From: Varroa destructor
Taxonomy: Eukaryota; Arthropoda; Arachnida; Mesostigmata; Varroidae
Assembly: GCF_002443255.2 (NCBI RefSeq)
Contig: NW_019211458.1
Span: 17,541,939 to 17,605,938 of the forward strand
Length of the DNA stretch: 64,000 bases
Direction of reading: 5' to 3'
The notes beneath the pieces were generated by a model. The model was not told the origin of the DNA, searched no databases, and was given only the letters and a program-made list of their open reading frames with translations. Numbering within the stretch: the first letter of the stretch is position 1; each line of letters begins with the position of its first letter. The position numbers were made by a program, and so were the translations under genes. Positions 53,421-64,000 of the stretch are shown here, piece by piece.

Positions 53421-56400
53421 GTAAGTATCGAAAACTAACCCCGAACTTCTCTGCCATCGCAGAGATATCTGTCCTGCGATTTTCGGTCATCGTTACTAGA
53501 TCTAAATATAGCATACGTCATTCTCCTGATGAGGCCAATTGTGATGCTCACATATGTTGCTCATGTTGGTTGGAAGAAAGCATTCAAGTCCTTACTAAGT
53601 AATCGAAGGCTATTGGCGTCGTCAAACTAATCCCTGACAGTGGTTTTCTAAGTACTTTGTAAGCGTGACTGCCTACTAAAATAAGGGACATGCAGCTTCG
53701 GCAACAGCCGACCGTCTGAAGTGATACCTATCCGCTTAAATGCCAAGCGTAAGACCCGAAACATGGAAGAACTCTGTACTAAATGTTCGAAAACGTGATT
53801 CAACTGACTTTATAGCATTCTTTACAGCCAAATCTAACCATAGTAAAGGATGCAGCCAATTGTGTTACAACTGATTGAAATCCGGAACGTCTCCATTGTT
53901 ATAGTCTGTATCCATTTTGAAGACAGTCTCTCAATATTGATGTTCGTACATGCATGCAATCAAGTGAAGTAAACAATGTCTCAATCGAACCGGCCGAGAC
54001 GCATGTGACGGCCAAAGCGACAAATGTGTGCGACCTGTAGCTGCTTGCGATTGGGAAGCTGTTCGGTCGAATGCAATATCTGTAAACTACGACAGTCTTT
54101 TGAGCTGGCCAAAGAGCTGTTTATCAAATAGCTAAAACATACGATTAAGATACGACGATTTCCTGCCGTCTTAGAAAATCTTCTAATTATAATCGCGATT
54201 GATAGCGAGCTATCAAAGGAGTCGAGCTAAAAGAGACGAGCGTTTGAGATAACACTCTGTTAGGAGCTGTACACGACTTACGCTGTCATTATTGCCGTTC
54301 ATACCCACATCTTCCAATGCCATTTACGAGGCTAACACAGAGTTTTCCCATGTTGCCGCTTAAGAATAAGGAATCGATTGTACAAGGGTACATCTGGAAA
54401 ATTGAACTGCCTGATAAGGAAGAAAAACTTAGCGGAGCAGTAGCTGCGTTACGTGCTAATTTAAGAACTTGAGCCTGGGACGGAGGTAGCTAAAACCCAG
54501 GCGATAATAATTTCAGTAGATTGGCCTCATCTTTTTGTTAAGAGTGCACCCAGTTCATATTTATTGCCTATGATAGCTTGATGAAACTATACATAACCTA
54601 CCATAGATAAGTCTACAGTTTTGGTTAAAGTTACTCATTTCGGCTTCTAAATCTTAAATTAGACAACGTAATTCTAATACATATCCTTCAGCGGTAATGA
54701 TGACAAGTCCTCGAAGGCGATCACACTGATAAATATTCTTTATTGTCGCTGCGGCAAAGCGCGAGCATTTTAGTCGGTATTTTCACATAATTATTACTAG
54801 ACCTCTTGAAAAATGAATTCTTAAAGACCAATCGTCGATTACCGACAAATACCGTTATTGTAATTGAGTTGAATCGCCCACGGACGCTGAATGACATAGG
54901 CGATAAAAGCCGCTACAATATATCCTCTTATTTGATTGAGCTTTATTATAAGAATCATGAAGTACCATTTCCCTTTGAGTATTGTTATTTTTGCTAGTCC
55001 ACCAGCGCAATTCCGGTAATGTGGTGAGCCGATCCCATTTACTGTGTCCGATCCCTCTATCCTTTTCTCTCCCGTTTCTCCTTGGATAGTTCATCTCCTT
55101 AATCGAGAAAGTTCCACGTGTGCATCATTACCAAACAGTCTGGTTTATCTTTTTCTACCAATTCTCACGATCGCTGCTGCTAAGTGCTCTTGGCTCCGGC
55201 CGCCCTGAGCGATGGTGATGGTTGTGATGCCAACGAGGCAGGGGTCTCAACTCTTCCCTATACGGGGAAATTTTAAATCCCTGTCAAATTCGATACTATC
55301 TCCAGTTCAATGAGGAGAGTCAACATTGAACGGCGCAGCAGTAGTCGAAACTGCTTTGCCTCAACTGCGTAGATACCAACAGTTTCCGCCAATCAGTCGA
55401 TTTGAGTTATTGAGTTACTCGCACGTAATGTCAACAAAAGTGACAGTGGCGTATGCCGATCAAGAAGCCACCGCCTCCCCTCAGTCCGGCGGTAGTCAGT
55501 GGGTTCGTCAATCGAAATCGGTCAGTATCGTACACCAACCGCAGACGACCGTTACGCGACGGCGGAGGGGGGGGGGGTATCATTCGTACACAGATAGCGA
55601 CGCCTTGTGTTCGTTAAGCGGTTTCGAGGCAAATCCGACGCTCCGCGCAATCGGCATTCGGTTTTTGCCCAGGGTTTCGAGGCAGTCGGAATCACCCGAG
55701 GCGTTGCGCAGTAGTTAATTTTGCTATTATGTCGTTCAGCTGTGCGACCGTTCGTGCTGTACTAATTGAACCACAGCAGAAGAGTCAACTACTGCAATGC
55801 GATAACGATCCCACGATGAGAGGCGTTCACGGCGATTTGCTACCAGGATAATGTAACAGCAATGTCATATTGGATTTAATCTATATATATATATATATAT
55901 ATATAAGATGAGCCTCGTGTCTGTGAACCGAATCAGTATAGATTTGTGCGTGAATGTATTTATAAATTTTTGAAATAGTGCGTATGTGAACGTATTTTAC
56001 GATTTGTGATTTAGGCACGATGGCGCTGACAACAATTGTAACCTGTAAACTAGATTACAGTCGCGGTTTAACTGGTAGTGGCATTGGAGAGGAAGGCGTC
56101 TTACAAACGTAACAAGTGCCTTGTTTTTGTGTAATTATTCGACATGTTGCCAGCCCATTTATAAATGATACCTGTTAGGGGTAACGAAGCTGCGTATAGT
56201 TCGTTAGCTAAATTCTGCTATTTCGATAATTTTCTACTGACTGATTAATAACAAGCTAAACAAAGTATCCGCGACTGTCCGCTGTTGCTCTTATGAAGAG
56301 AAATATTCTGCTGAAGGCTATGTAAAGTCATCCAATTTTCCACTAATTTGAATCAAACATACAGTTTCTATATGGCATATCTATATGCAGCTAATAGTGT

Positions 56401-59400
56401 TTCTCAAAAACGAGTTCATCACCAGTCACGATAAATCATCACACGTAATGTTTTAACTCTCAGATGGTCTCGAACGATCCATCTGATGTTCGATCATCTC
56501 TGATACTAAATGGAGCCATGTTTTTTTATCGATAAAATTCAAATGTGTTTTTTAGAGTGTCCACCCGTTTATTTAAGATATTTGACCAAACATCTTGTGG
56601 TTGCTATTTAGCCGTTACTTAAGTAAATAATTTCTCCTGATTTAGTGTGTAGTAGCTGATAGCTGTTTGGATCGAACGATTTTATGTTAGTGTGCCTTAA
56701 CTATGACACCATGCCTGTTATGCTTGTTAGGACCTTTTTACGGCCGATAACAAATTCAAAACAAGCGCTGTTTGCATTTTCGATCTATCAAATAGATGAT
56801 TATTTGATAAATCGAAACATACAAATTCAGTATTGATACTATAGCATACTACCCCTTTGATCTCGCGTCCATGAGAGAACGGGGCGACAGGCGATTTATT
56901 TATTCTATGACTCAAAGTGCTTATGAATACAAAGTCAAGGACAATCATCCTCAAGTCGCCATCGGTACCACCTAAAAAAAAGCAGAAGAAAATGTATTTT
57001 TTCGTTTGACATGGATAATTCTCCGCCGCGCATCGAAGAACCTCAATTAGTGATCCGTTAGTGATTAGTCGATGGTTAAAATAGATAATTCATGCAAACG
57101 CCTTACTTAAATTCTGGTTCAGTGAAACACCCAGCGTTGCTGTCTTCTGTTGTACAAAGTGATATATATATATATATAGATTCAGGAAACGAATCCTACA
57201 GAAATGCTTGCATAAAAAGGCCGGAAAGATCTATTGAACTTTTTTTCGCAGTTTTACTCCGGTCAAACTTTTCGATGGGGACTGTTGGTATGGGAATGGA
57301 TTAAAAATCCTTACTATAGGAACTATTAAATTGTCATTTAAGTTCAGGTTAGTGGTTAATATAACTTCATAGAATAGAGTGAGCAGGACTTAGAAAACAT
57401 GGTTACGGCATGTGGGGCCCTCACGGTATTACTTTTCCTCTAAACAATTAACATAGTTCCTGAAAGTTTAATATTGACAGTCTTTTTTAGATCAATGAAT
57501 CCAGTGAGAGCAAGCGGTCTATCTATATATTCGAACTGACTTTAGCTGAAGGTTACGAGATGAGAAGCTTAGCAGTTTGTCTTGGATGCTTGAACAAGGA
57601 AGGCAATTATTATTTCAGTAATACGTTCACACCTAAGTTACCTAGCCTTTCGCTCCGCAAAAAAGCCACATCTAAAACAATGGAATTAACCAAAGCGAGG
57701 CTTCCCTTCACCCTTTTTCTCATTTTTCATATAAATTTATGATTACCGATGTAATACGTGATATCAATACAACAACTGCAAAATAGATTAAAATATATTT
57801 AAAAATGCTGAGTCCCCCTATATATTGAATATAATTTTACGTTTTCTCTTTCTGGCTGAACGGTAGTCTTGCAGTACATCTCTTACATTGACTCATGGAA
57901 TTCGATCATTTTTCACCTAAGTTTAAAAGGGCTTCTAAGCAACTATAGCTTTCAGTGGAAAAAATTTCTAATCTTTCCTGATTTATTAATAAAATGTTCG
58001 CTAGCGATTAAAAAGTTTATTCTATATCTATCTGTTCTATTACTCTACTCTATATCTAAAACAGTGTTCCTTTTATACATTTCAGTAGCTTTATTGCCAG
58101 GACATATTATTGCGGATAATGCCCTGCCCAACCTAACTTCGTCTGTAAATACGCAAAGATCTCAAACGACGGCAAATGGCCACAATATTGGTAAAAATCT
58201 TGAGTACCAAATCGACTTCGCACAAACGAAGCCAACGCAGCAGGAGCGTGCGAAGGTAGCCACCGAATCTTTCCTTAAGCCCGACCCCAAGACAGCTTAC
58301 ACAGTAGATAGCGTGTCAGTGCCGCCCAGCGTTGAAAGCGCTGCACAGGACATTGAAGTCGTGACAAAAGATCACATGGATTCTGTGCCAAGTAAACCTT
58401 CTCAATTGCAGGTAATTAAGCAGTTAGTAGTAATCTGTTAATTCATAATTCTGTATAATGTACTGTGGTTCACCAAAGAGATTTTGTTTTGTTCTAAAAT
58501 AATTTTTTCTTTCCTCATCGACGATAGCTTGCTATTAAAATCTACCAGCTCAGCACGTGATCTCTAATACTTTTGCTCTATGTCCAAAGAATGTGATAGC
58601 TAAACCATTATACGCACACTGCTTATTTTTCTCGATTTATCAATCTCACAATTCCAGCCAGACTCCGTAATCCAAGGATCGAATACAAATACTGCGTCCG
58701 GCAGTCGTGCTAATCTAGAATCTAAATCTTCGCATGTGATTGTGTACATGGATAAAAAGTCGGGCTCAAAACCGAGCAAGAACTTCACTACCGCCCTATC
58801 TGAAAGCGCTACTAAAAATATGAGCGACAGCTCGTTTGATAGCTTCGCCAAGATCAGACTGACGAAAAAAAATGTTCCACGCAATTTCCTACTAGCGACA
58901 ACCGCAAGGACGGACGATCGCAGTGATGATGATCGCAAGCTAAGGAATATGCATAGTCATTACGGTCCGAATTGGCGCCGCAAAACTAAGGCCACTGCAA
59001 CTAACAAAGGTCTGTTGACAAGTCGGAAAAGCATCTGGATGATGAACGTGAATCGAAGTGTCCATTTTGACAACACCGAACCCGCCCGGAGCCTCACACC
59101 TATCTTCGTTCTACCTGAAGAAGCTAGCGAAGCGAAGCCCTTAACAGGAAACAGTACACTATCATCGTCAAAATATTCGATGGATAGCAATCAGCCAGCA
59201 TCGACAATCACGACTTATAAACGGCGATGGACAGAGCTTCAGGATGAAGGTAATGGCAGCTTAGCCATATTGTCCCGCATCAACAAAAACGGGGAACATG
59301 CTAAGGCCGGAGGCGCCATAATACCTCTTACGCATTTTGGCGGCCAACGGTTTATTGAATTCGGTGTCGTGAGAACCCGCCGCGGTCCACGAGTTCTTAC

Positions 59401-62400
59401 AAACCACATCCTCACAAGAACTTCAGCCAGGGACATTCGGAGCAGTAACAATGGAATGAAAGTAACAAATCTTTTCGAGACAAATAAGAATGTTAAGTTA
59501 CCCAGAGCTGCACAATGGAGGGACTCACGACCTCTAGCAATTATGAGTGGCACACTAATACGAATGCCTGAAGCGTTAATACCAAATGGAAATGAGACTA
59601 TAATAGCGTATAAGCCATTCAATTCACTAAAAGCATCCAATACTTCTGAAGAAGATTCAACTGAATCTAGCGCGGAGTCGTCAGATGACAGAGTACTCTG
59701 TAAAAAAGATCGTACTCGACGGAAGCGCAAAGTTTTCAGGCCTAAGCCGGTTTCTTCTGCATTGACATCAATGTTTGAATTTAAGCGAATGCCCAAGAAA
59801 CGAACAAATTCAGGGAATTCTTCGCTACCTAAAACATTAGCGGAAACCAGAGCTAACGATTCTTCCGAAGCTACTGATGCGATCGCAGACAGCTCGGGAC
59901 CCAAGAAGGGCCATGACGATTTTCTGCATAACGTTCTTCGCGATTTTGGCGTTCAAGTTAAGGTCGTTCCCACAAACAAGACTGCCAATGCGACGAATGA
60001 TCAACAAAATCAAGAGGCATGTTCGAAAGCGAACTGCAGCCACACAGAGTCGGGCAAGGTTGTTAGCGGCGAGACGCATAATGGAAATCTAGCAATCACT
60101 CTTATGTCGCCCACTAAGTTCACGATTCCGATGCTGCCTATTATCCCTTCTCGTCAGGTCATTTCAAGTTCAGCAGATCAAAACATTATGTACAGGTATA
60201 TCTTCTTTCTTAGGCTGCACATATGAAATAGCGTTAGGGCTATGTAGGTACCATTTTCTAACAGCATTTGACCATCTAGGGTCCAGTATACCAAAAGTTA
60301 TTTAAAGTACGTTCCAACCAATTTGTATAAGAGTGCCTTTTTCAAAGACATTACGACCCTGTATATCTTATATTTTGTTTGAAAAAGAAAGGTTAAAGTA
60401 ATCGTATTGTTACTCCGTAGTACAGTAGCACAAACATTAGATACAAAAACTAAACACAAACTTCCTTCGTCCGAAACGTTGCCTGCAATCGATTTCAGCA
60501 TCCCAGAAGGTGAACTCTCCGCTCTTACGAAACCTGGCAACACGGGTAACCCAATAACCAAGATAGACAAGAATAGCACGCCATCAGGCGTCAACTCACT
60601 TTTGCTATCTTCATATGTGGAACTGCCTTCCAATAAGGGACAAAACACTAAGCAAGCATTGAGATCAAAAGTCGTTGTCAATTCCACAAAATCGGCCCGT
60701 TTAGGCGTCGAATTCCTTACTGGAGAACCTGCCCGTGGTACTCAAACGACGACGGCATCGCATACTGTTGACGTGAATAACCCCGCAAAAGAGACGTTTA
60801 TTATTGATTTAACCAAACTTCGAGAAAAAAACAAGGACAATGTAGGTCGAAAACCAAAAGCAAAGACTATAGAGCTTACTCCGGGAAAAGTAAGTGCGAA
60901 ACAATTAGTATAACCAACTTTAGCTCGGATAAATGATTTAGTCATGCGATAATAGCTTATTTATTGAGTAATGTTTGAACCAGAATTTAGTTAGACCGAC
61001 TCAACCTACAAATAGCCATAGCCCTAAGCTATCATATAATGGGAAAGAAACGCTCCCTATTGTATGTGGCCTATGTCAACTAACAAGCTCGATAATTCCT
61101 CTTCTCTGTTGTTAGGTTTATGTACACGATCTAGAGACAGCCACATTTGAAGAAGCTCCAGATGAAGATGGTGCTTTAGCGAAAAATCTTGCAGCGCGTA
61201 AAAAATATGAAGATGATTTCCTACAAAATGTTCTGAGAAATTTCGGTGTTCAAATAGGTCACCTAAACCCGGCGAGCGGCAACACTAAAGACGGATCCTC
61301 ACAAGTAGAGCAGATGTCTGCTGGAGAAAGAAATGTGGACGCGCGAACCGCGCACGCCTTTGCTAAGAATACGTCGTTACCTTTTGCAGGTGACTCAACC
61401 ACTCCTGTCTTCCCGGCTCAACAACCACAGGCGCTCACCGTCAGCCTTAATCATCGTCCAGCTAATGTAAACTATCTACAAAGTCAAGAACATACAACAG
61501 CACCAGCTCCTCCTTCACATGTTACAGTATATTCAGGAATAACTCCAGAAGCTCTTCTTCCGCCATTCTCCCAACAACCTGAAAAGTTAAGCCAACAACG
61601 CCCTCAATTCACTGCTCCTGTCAGCACCCAGACGCCAACTCAAACTTCATCATTAGCGCTGTCACAACCACCGGTTTCCGATGAGGTTATCCTTGGTCGT
61701 TCGAAAGAAGCATTACCTCCAGAAACGGCATTCAGAATCGACCAGCAACAAAAGAGGCCCCAAACCACAAAGTTTTCTGGAGGATCCTCAACTTTCCGGA
61801 TAAACCATGCCGGGGCTCAGGTTCATTATAATAGTGTTCATCCAGGTTCCTTCGGTTTTATTCGATCCATTCCACGTTCCGCGCCGCAGTCGAGCACTGC
61901 AGAAAATCCTCATCCTTTTTTAGTGTCGCTTAGACCTCTAGTCGTGCAAAACATACAACCACCAGACACATCTTCAGCATCGGTTCAAGCCCCATTAGTA
62001 CCATCAGTCCCGGCTACAAATGAAATACAGACAAGCAGTCAAGCTCTATACGCACAACTGCCTCTCCTAACATATGCCGGTCATATAAGCACATCTCGTT
62101 TGTCGCCACAAACTTCTAGGTTGTTTGTGCAAAGTCCAGAAGCTATAAAAATCATTCCATCGCCAAATCTGTCTGGCGTGCAGCCTTCGAGTCAGGCACA
62201 AGTCCCACGCCAACTGCCAGGGTACGTGCTTCCACCACAGAATGTTGTGTCACAGCCATTGGTGCCAAAATCTCAACAACTGCCTTCAATTGCCCTTTTA
62301 GACGAGAGACCCGTCTTACAGCCCTCCCAACAGGTCGTTGTTAACCAACAGCAAGATGTGACAAAGGCTTCGCAGGCTCCAGAACTGCAGTACGTAGATG

Positions 62401-64000
62401 AACAATTAGCTACACCCGGAACTTCGCAGAATCAAATTGTTATTGGCCACCAACAAAAACAACGCCTGCCCGTTTCTGTAGAGCGACTCACTGATCCTAC
62501 GGCTACCGTGCAGGTTCAACCGGTTCCACAACAAGCTCCACTGACTGCCCTCTATACGAGCTCTATCGTTAGTGGCCAAATAACTAAGCAAATCGGTCAA
62601 CAAATTCCGGCCCCAGTACAACAAGGCCAGACTGTAGTTAGACAAGAACAACCCTCTCTTATACCAACTGTACAGTCTGTACTTCCACCGAACGGCCAAC
62701 AAATTCATTTAATCAACAATGAACAAGCGACTTTTTCGGTCAATCAGGCAGATACTTTAGGGAAAATACGGCAAGAGGAGGCACCCGTTCAAAAACAAGG
62801 ATCGGAAATACAACGGCAGCAAATCCAGCATGTTCAGCTTCCACAACAACAAATTGACATCCAGCAGGAAAGTTCATTTAGTCAGCCGCCTTTTCAACTG
62901 CAGCACCAGGCACGGATCATCCATGTACCAGTTCAATATCAGCTGCAGGAACATGCGCCGAGCGTTGGTAATCAACAAACCATTCCCCAATTTCGCACAC
63001 ACTTTCCTTTGCAAGTATTCAGACCCGCGCAGCAGACGCTTATTCAACCCACAGTTTTCTCGAACAATCTACCGAGCCTATCGGGGGGTCAAATCAGTTC
63101 ATCAAACTCACCATATCCTTTGCCAGTATTCACATACGTGTTCAGAAATAGTCGCTTACAAAGAGATCCCTCAGGACTTGTTGGAAATCAAAATCGACAC
63201 ACGAATATTCACTCAAGTGTAGTCCAAAACAATTTCAGAACGGGCCATAACGACTTTAGAACCATACGGCCAATTTTAGGTATAGGCCAATCTGTTAATA
63301 TAAGGCCCTCTTCGAAGAGTTTCTTTGGTGCTTCAAATTCGTTCGGCAGTTTACCCTCACCTTCAAACTTCGAAGGGTTTCACGTTACGCATCTTGAAGG
63401 CACAACTAAAAAGGGTGCTACAGCTTTGTCAAACTTTCGACCAGATGTCAATGGAATCCTCTCAGATGTATACAGGTGAGGTCGATGTTTATTTAATTCA
63501 AAACGTTGAACGCCCGCACCTGCAGCTCGTACTAGACATACATGACATTTTTGTGTAGCTTAATACTAATAAATTGTCTATTTAAAGTTTCAGTTGATTG
63601 CTATCGGCTAAATTAGCGTATTATCGAATGAAATTAAGCACCGATTACCAATATGCGATTTACCTGTGAGCAAGGAAACTAAGGAATCTTGTAGACCTCC
63701 CAAAAAGGCACTCTAAGATAATAGACGAGCACTTGCGACTGCGGGACTCTGTTTTATTTATCTATACATGTATATATATATGGCGTAAGTACATCTAAGC
63801 GCTGCACCGAACTCTTGAGTCCGTTCGAGTATCTTGTCTTGCGATCATTGACATCTACGATCTTCGATTTCTTCTTTTTGTTGTTACAGTGAACCGTTTA
63901 ACCCAGGCCAACAAACCGGGTCTTCGTTTAGGCTAAATTTCGGCTATCGAGCTCCGCAAGCGAACAGCCACAACACGTTTAGGTCAACGGATTTGAGCCT
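52688..64000 (+). CDS. Large secreted low-complexity protein, six exons, 3' end outside window
   Basis: Model: join 52688-53420, 58086-58411, 58658-60195, 60421-60889, 61116-63475, 63890 to beyond 64000. Every junction is GT-AG and keeps the frame, giving 1845 residues so far. Residues 1-30 are a signal peptide (core LTIVVLSTLLMALGAVVS). Residues 31-353 are Ser/Thr/Asn-rich with sequons such as NNST, NLTF, NQSV and NVTD. The middle is basic and acidic by turns, with a furin-like RRKR near residue 708. From about 1090 the chain is Gln/Pro/Ser-rich. A motif with core DDFLxNVLRxFGVQ appears near residues 773 and 1055. No membrane segment or known catalytic or chitin-binding domain is visible. 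The composition suggests a disordered extracellular, cuticular or mucin-like protein; this is inference, and the missing 3' part may hold the informative domain. Confidence 0.85.
55427..55718 (+). CDS. Candidate nested ORF or alternative first exon within intron 1
   Basis: A plus-strand frame open from at least 55326 to a TAA at 55718, with its first ATG near 55427. The encoded 96 residues are Ser/Arg/Gln-rich with a short Arg-Gly run over an 11-G tract (55567-55577). The patch is richer in G+C and CpG than the surrounding intron, as coding sequence or a promoter region would be. No strong GTAAGT or GTGAGT donor was seen inside, so a link to exon 2 is unsupported. No family was recognised. 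It could be a small nested gene, an alternative 5' exon or chance. Confidence 0.2.
55882..55905. repeat. (TA)12 microsatellite in intron 1
   Basis: A pure TA run of 24 bp inside intron 1. Confidence 0.9.
57162..57178. repeat. (AT)n microsatellite in intron 1
   Basis: A 17-bp alternating AT run. Confidence 0.9.
58086..58411 (+). CDS. Large secreted protein, exon 2
   Basis: The acceptor TTTCAG ends at 58085 and the exon enters in phase 1, matching exon 1. A second acceptor, TTGCCAG ending 58100, is exactly 15 nt further and keeps the same frame. The donor is CAG then GTAATT at 58412, leaving in phase 0. The exon encodes about 109 residues rich in Thr, Gln, Ala and Val, with one NLTS sequon. 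Confidence 0.83.
58658..60195 (+). CDS. Large secreted protein, exon 3 (basic/acidic middle, first motif copy)
   Basis: The acceptor ATTCCAG ends at 58657, entering in phase 0; the donor is TACAG then GTATAT, leaving in phase 2. The 512-codon exon alternates Lys/Arg-rich and Ser/Asp/Glu-rich segments. It holds the run RTRRKRK at 59711-59731, which contains a furin-type RRKR, and the first DDFLHNVLRDFGVQV motif within 59903-59965. The long antisense open frame at 59239-59904 is a shadow of this exon. Confidence 0.9.
60421..60889 (+). CDS. Large secreted protein, exon 4
   Basis: The acceptor ACTCCGTAG ends at 60420; only this AG completes the phase-2 codon (AG+T, Ser) without a stop. The donor is AAAA then GTAAGT at 60890, leaving in phase 0. 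The exon encodes about 157 residues, Thr/Lys/Ser-rich, with a more ordered-looking stretch ETFIIDLTKLREKNKDN near its end. Confidence 0.85.
61116..63475 (+). CDS. Large secreted protein, exon 5 (second motif copy, Gln/Pro-rich)
   Basis: The acceptor TGTTGTTAG ends at 61115 after a pyrimidine-rich tract; entry is phase 0. The donor is TACAG then GTGAGG, leaving in phase 2. It begins with acidic residues, then DDFLQNVLRNFGVQI within 61200-61262, then about 700 residues dominated by Gln, Pro, Ser and Val with many QQ pairs and few charges. Near the end it becomes Phe/Arg/Gly/Asn-rich (for example GHNDFRTIRPILGIGQ). An ATG-started reading from 61314 would miss the exon's first 66 codons. Confidence 0.92.
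63890..64000 (+). CDS. Large secreted protein, exon 6 (cut by window edge)
   Basis: A long pyrimidine tract (CTTCTTTTTGTTGTTACAG, ending 63889) precedes the exon. Its first T completes AG+T (Ser) from exon 5. The frame stays open to the window end, giving 37 residues rich in Phe, Asn, Gln and Arg (NPGQQTGSSFRLNFGY...). Confidence 0.85.

Larger units (their letters stand above)
53421..58085 (+). other. Intron 1 of the large secreted-protein gene, 4665 bp
   Basis: Donor GTAAGT at 53421; acceptor TACATTTCAG ending 58085. The intron is AT-rich except for a CpG-containing patch at about 55.2-55.7 kb with a nested open frame. It also holds a TA run at 55882-55905 and another at 57162-57178. Being so much longer than the other four introns (0.2-0.4 kb) and directly after the signal-peptide exon, it is the natural place for enhancers or an alternative promoter. 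Confidence 0.75.

Noticed and set aside
59239..59904. Antisense open frame of 221 codons
   Set aside because: It lies wholly opposite exon 3 of the large secreted-protein gene and reads as its shadow; the sense strand has consistent splice sites and frame.

Overview
The window reads as nuclear DNA from an animal with spliced genes, most likely an arthropod and possibly a mite or other chelicerate. Support: it is visibly AT-rich, introns use canonical GT-AG sites and run from about 0.2 to 4.7 kb, one gene encodes a secreted Ala/Pro/Val/His-rich protein of cuticle type, and there is a short CCTAA stretch matching the arthropod TTAGG telomere unit. No bacterial operon structure, tRNA, rRNA, CRISPR or intact transposon was recognised. 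The exact organism cannot be read from the sequence.

Gene density is very low. From 1 to about 32.7 kb I see no gene I can defend, only simple repeats, hairpins and short chance ORFs. At 32754-33117 (+) there is a candidate terminal exon of a single-pass membrane protein with a cytoplasmic tail carrying two PPxY motifs. The stretch 33.2-42.4 kb is again empty apart from repeats. At 42.5-43.78 kb (-) lies a compact gene for a secreted cuticle-like protein, with TATA box, initiator, signal peptide, a valine/histidine strand repeat and a poly(A) signal. Its C-terminus has two readings, depending on whether a candidate 136-nt intron is removed.

From 52.3 kb to the right edge runs the main gene (+): six exons (52688-53420, 58086-58411, 58658-60195, 60421-60889, 61116-63475, 63890 to beyond 64000). 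All five junctions keep the reading frame. It encodes at least 1845 residues: a signal peptide, a Ser/Thr/Asn-rich region with N-glycosylation sequons, a basic/acidic middle with a possible furin site, and a Gln/Pro-rich region, still open at the window edge. A 21-residue motif occurs twice, in exons 3 and 5, and these exons share intron phases and 3' boundary sequence. I do not recognise the family. An extracellular, cuticular or mucin-like matrix role is inferred only from signal peptide and composition.

The two well-supported genes are about 9 kb apart on opposite strands and both encode secreted, disordered, low-complexity proteins. A shared role in an extracellular matrix is possible but not shown by the sequence.
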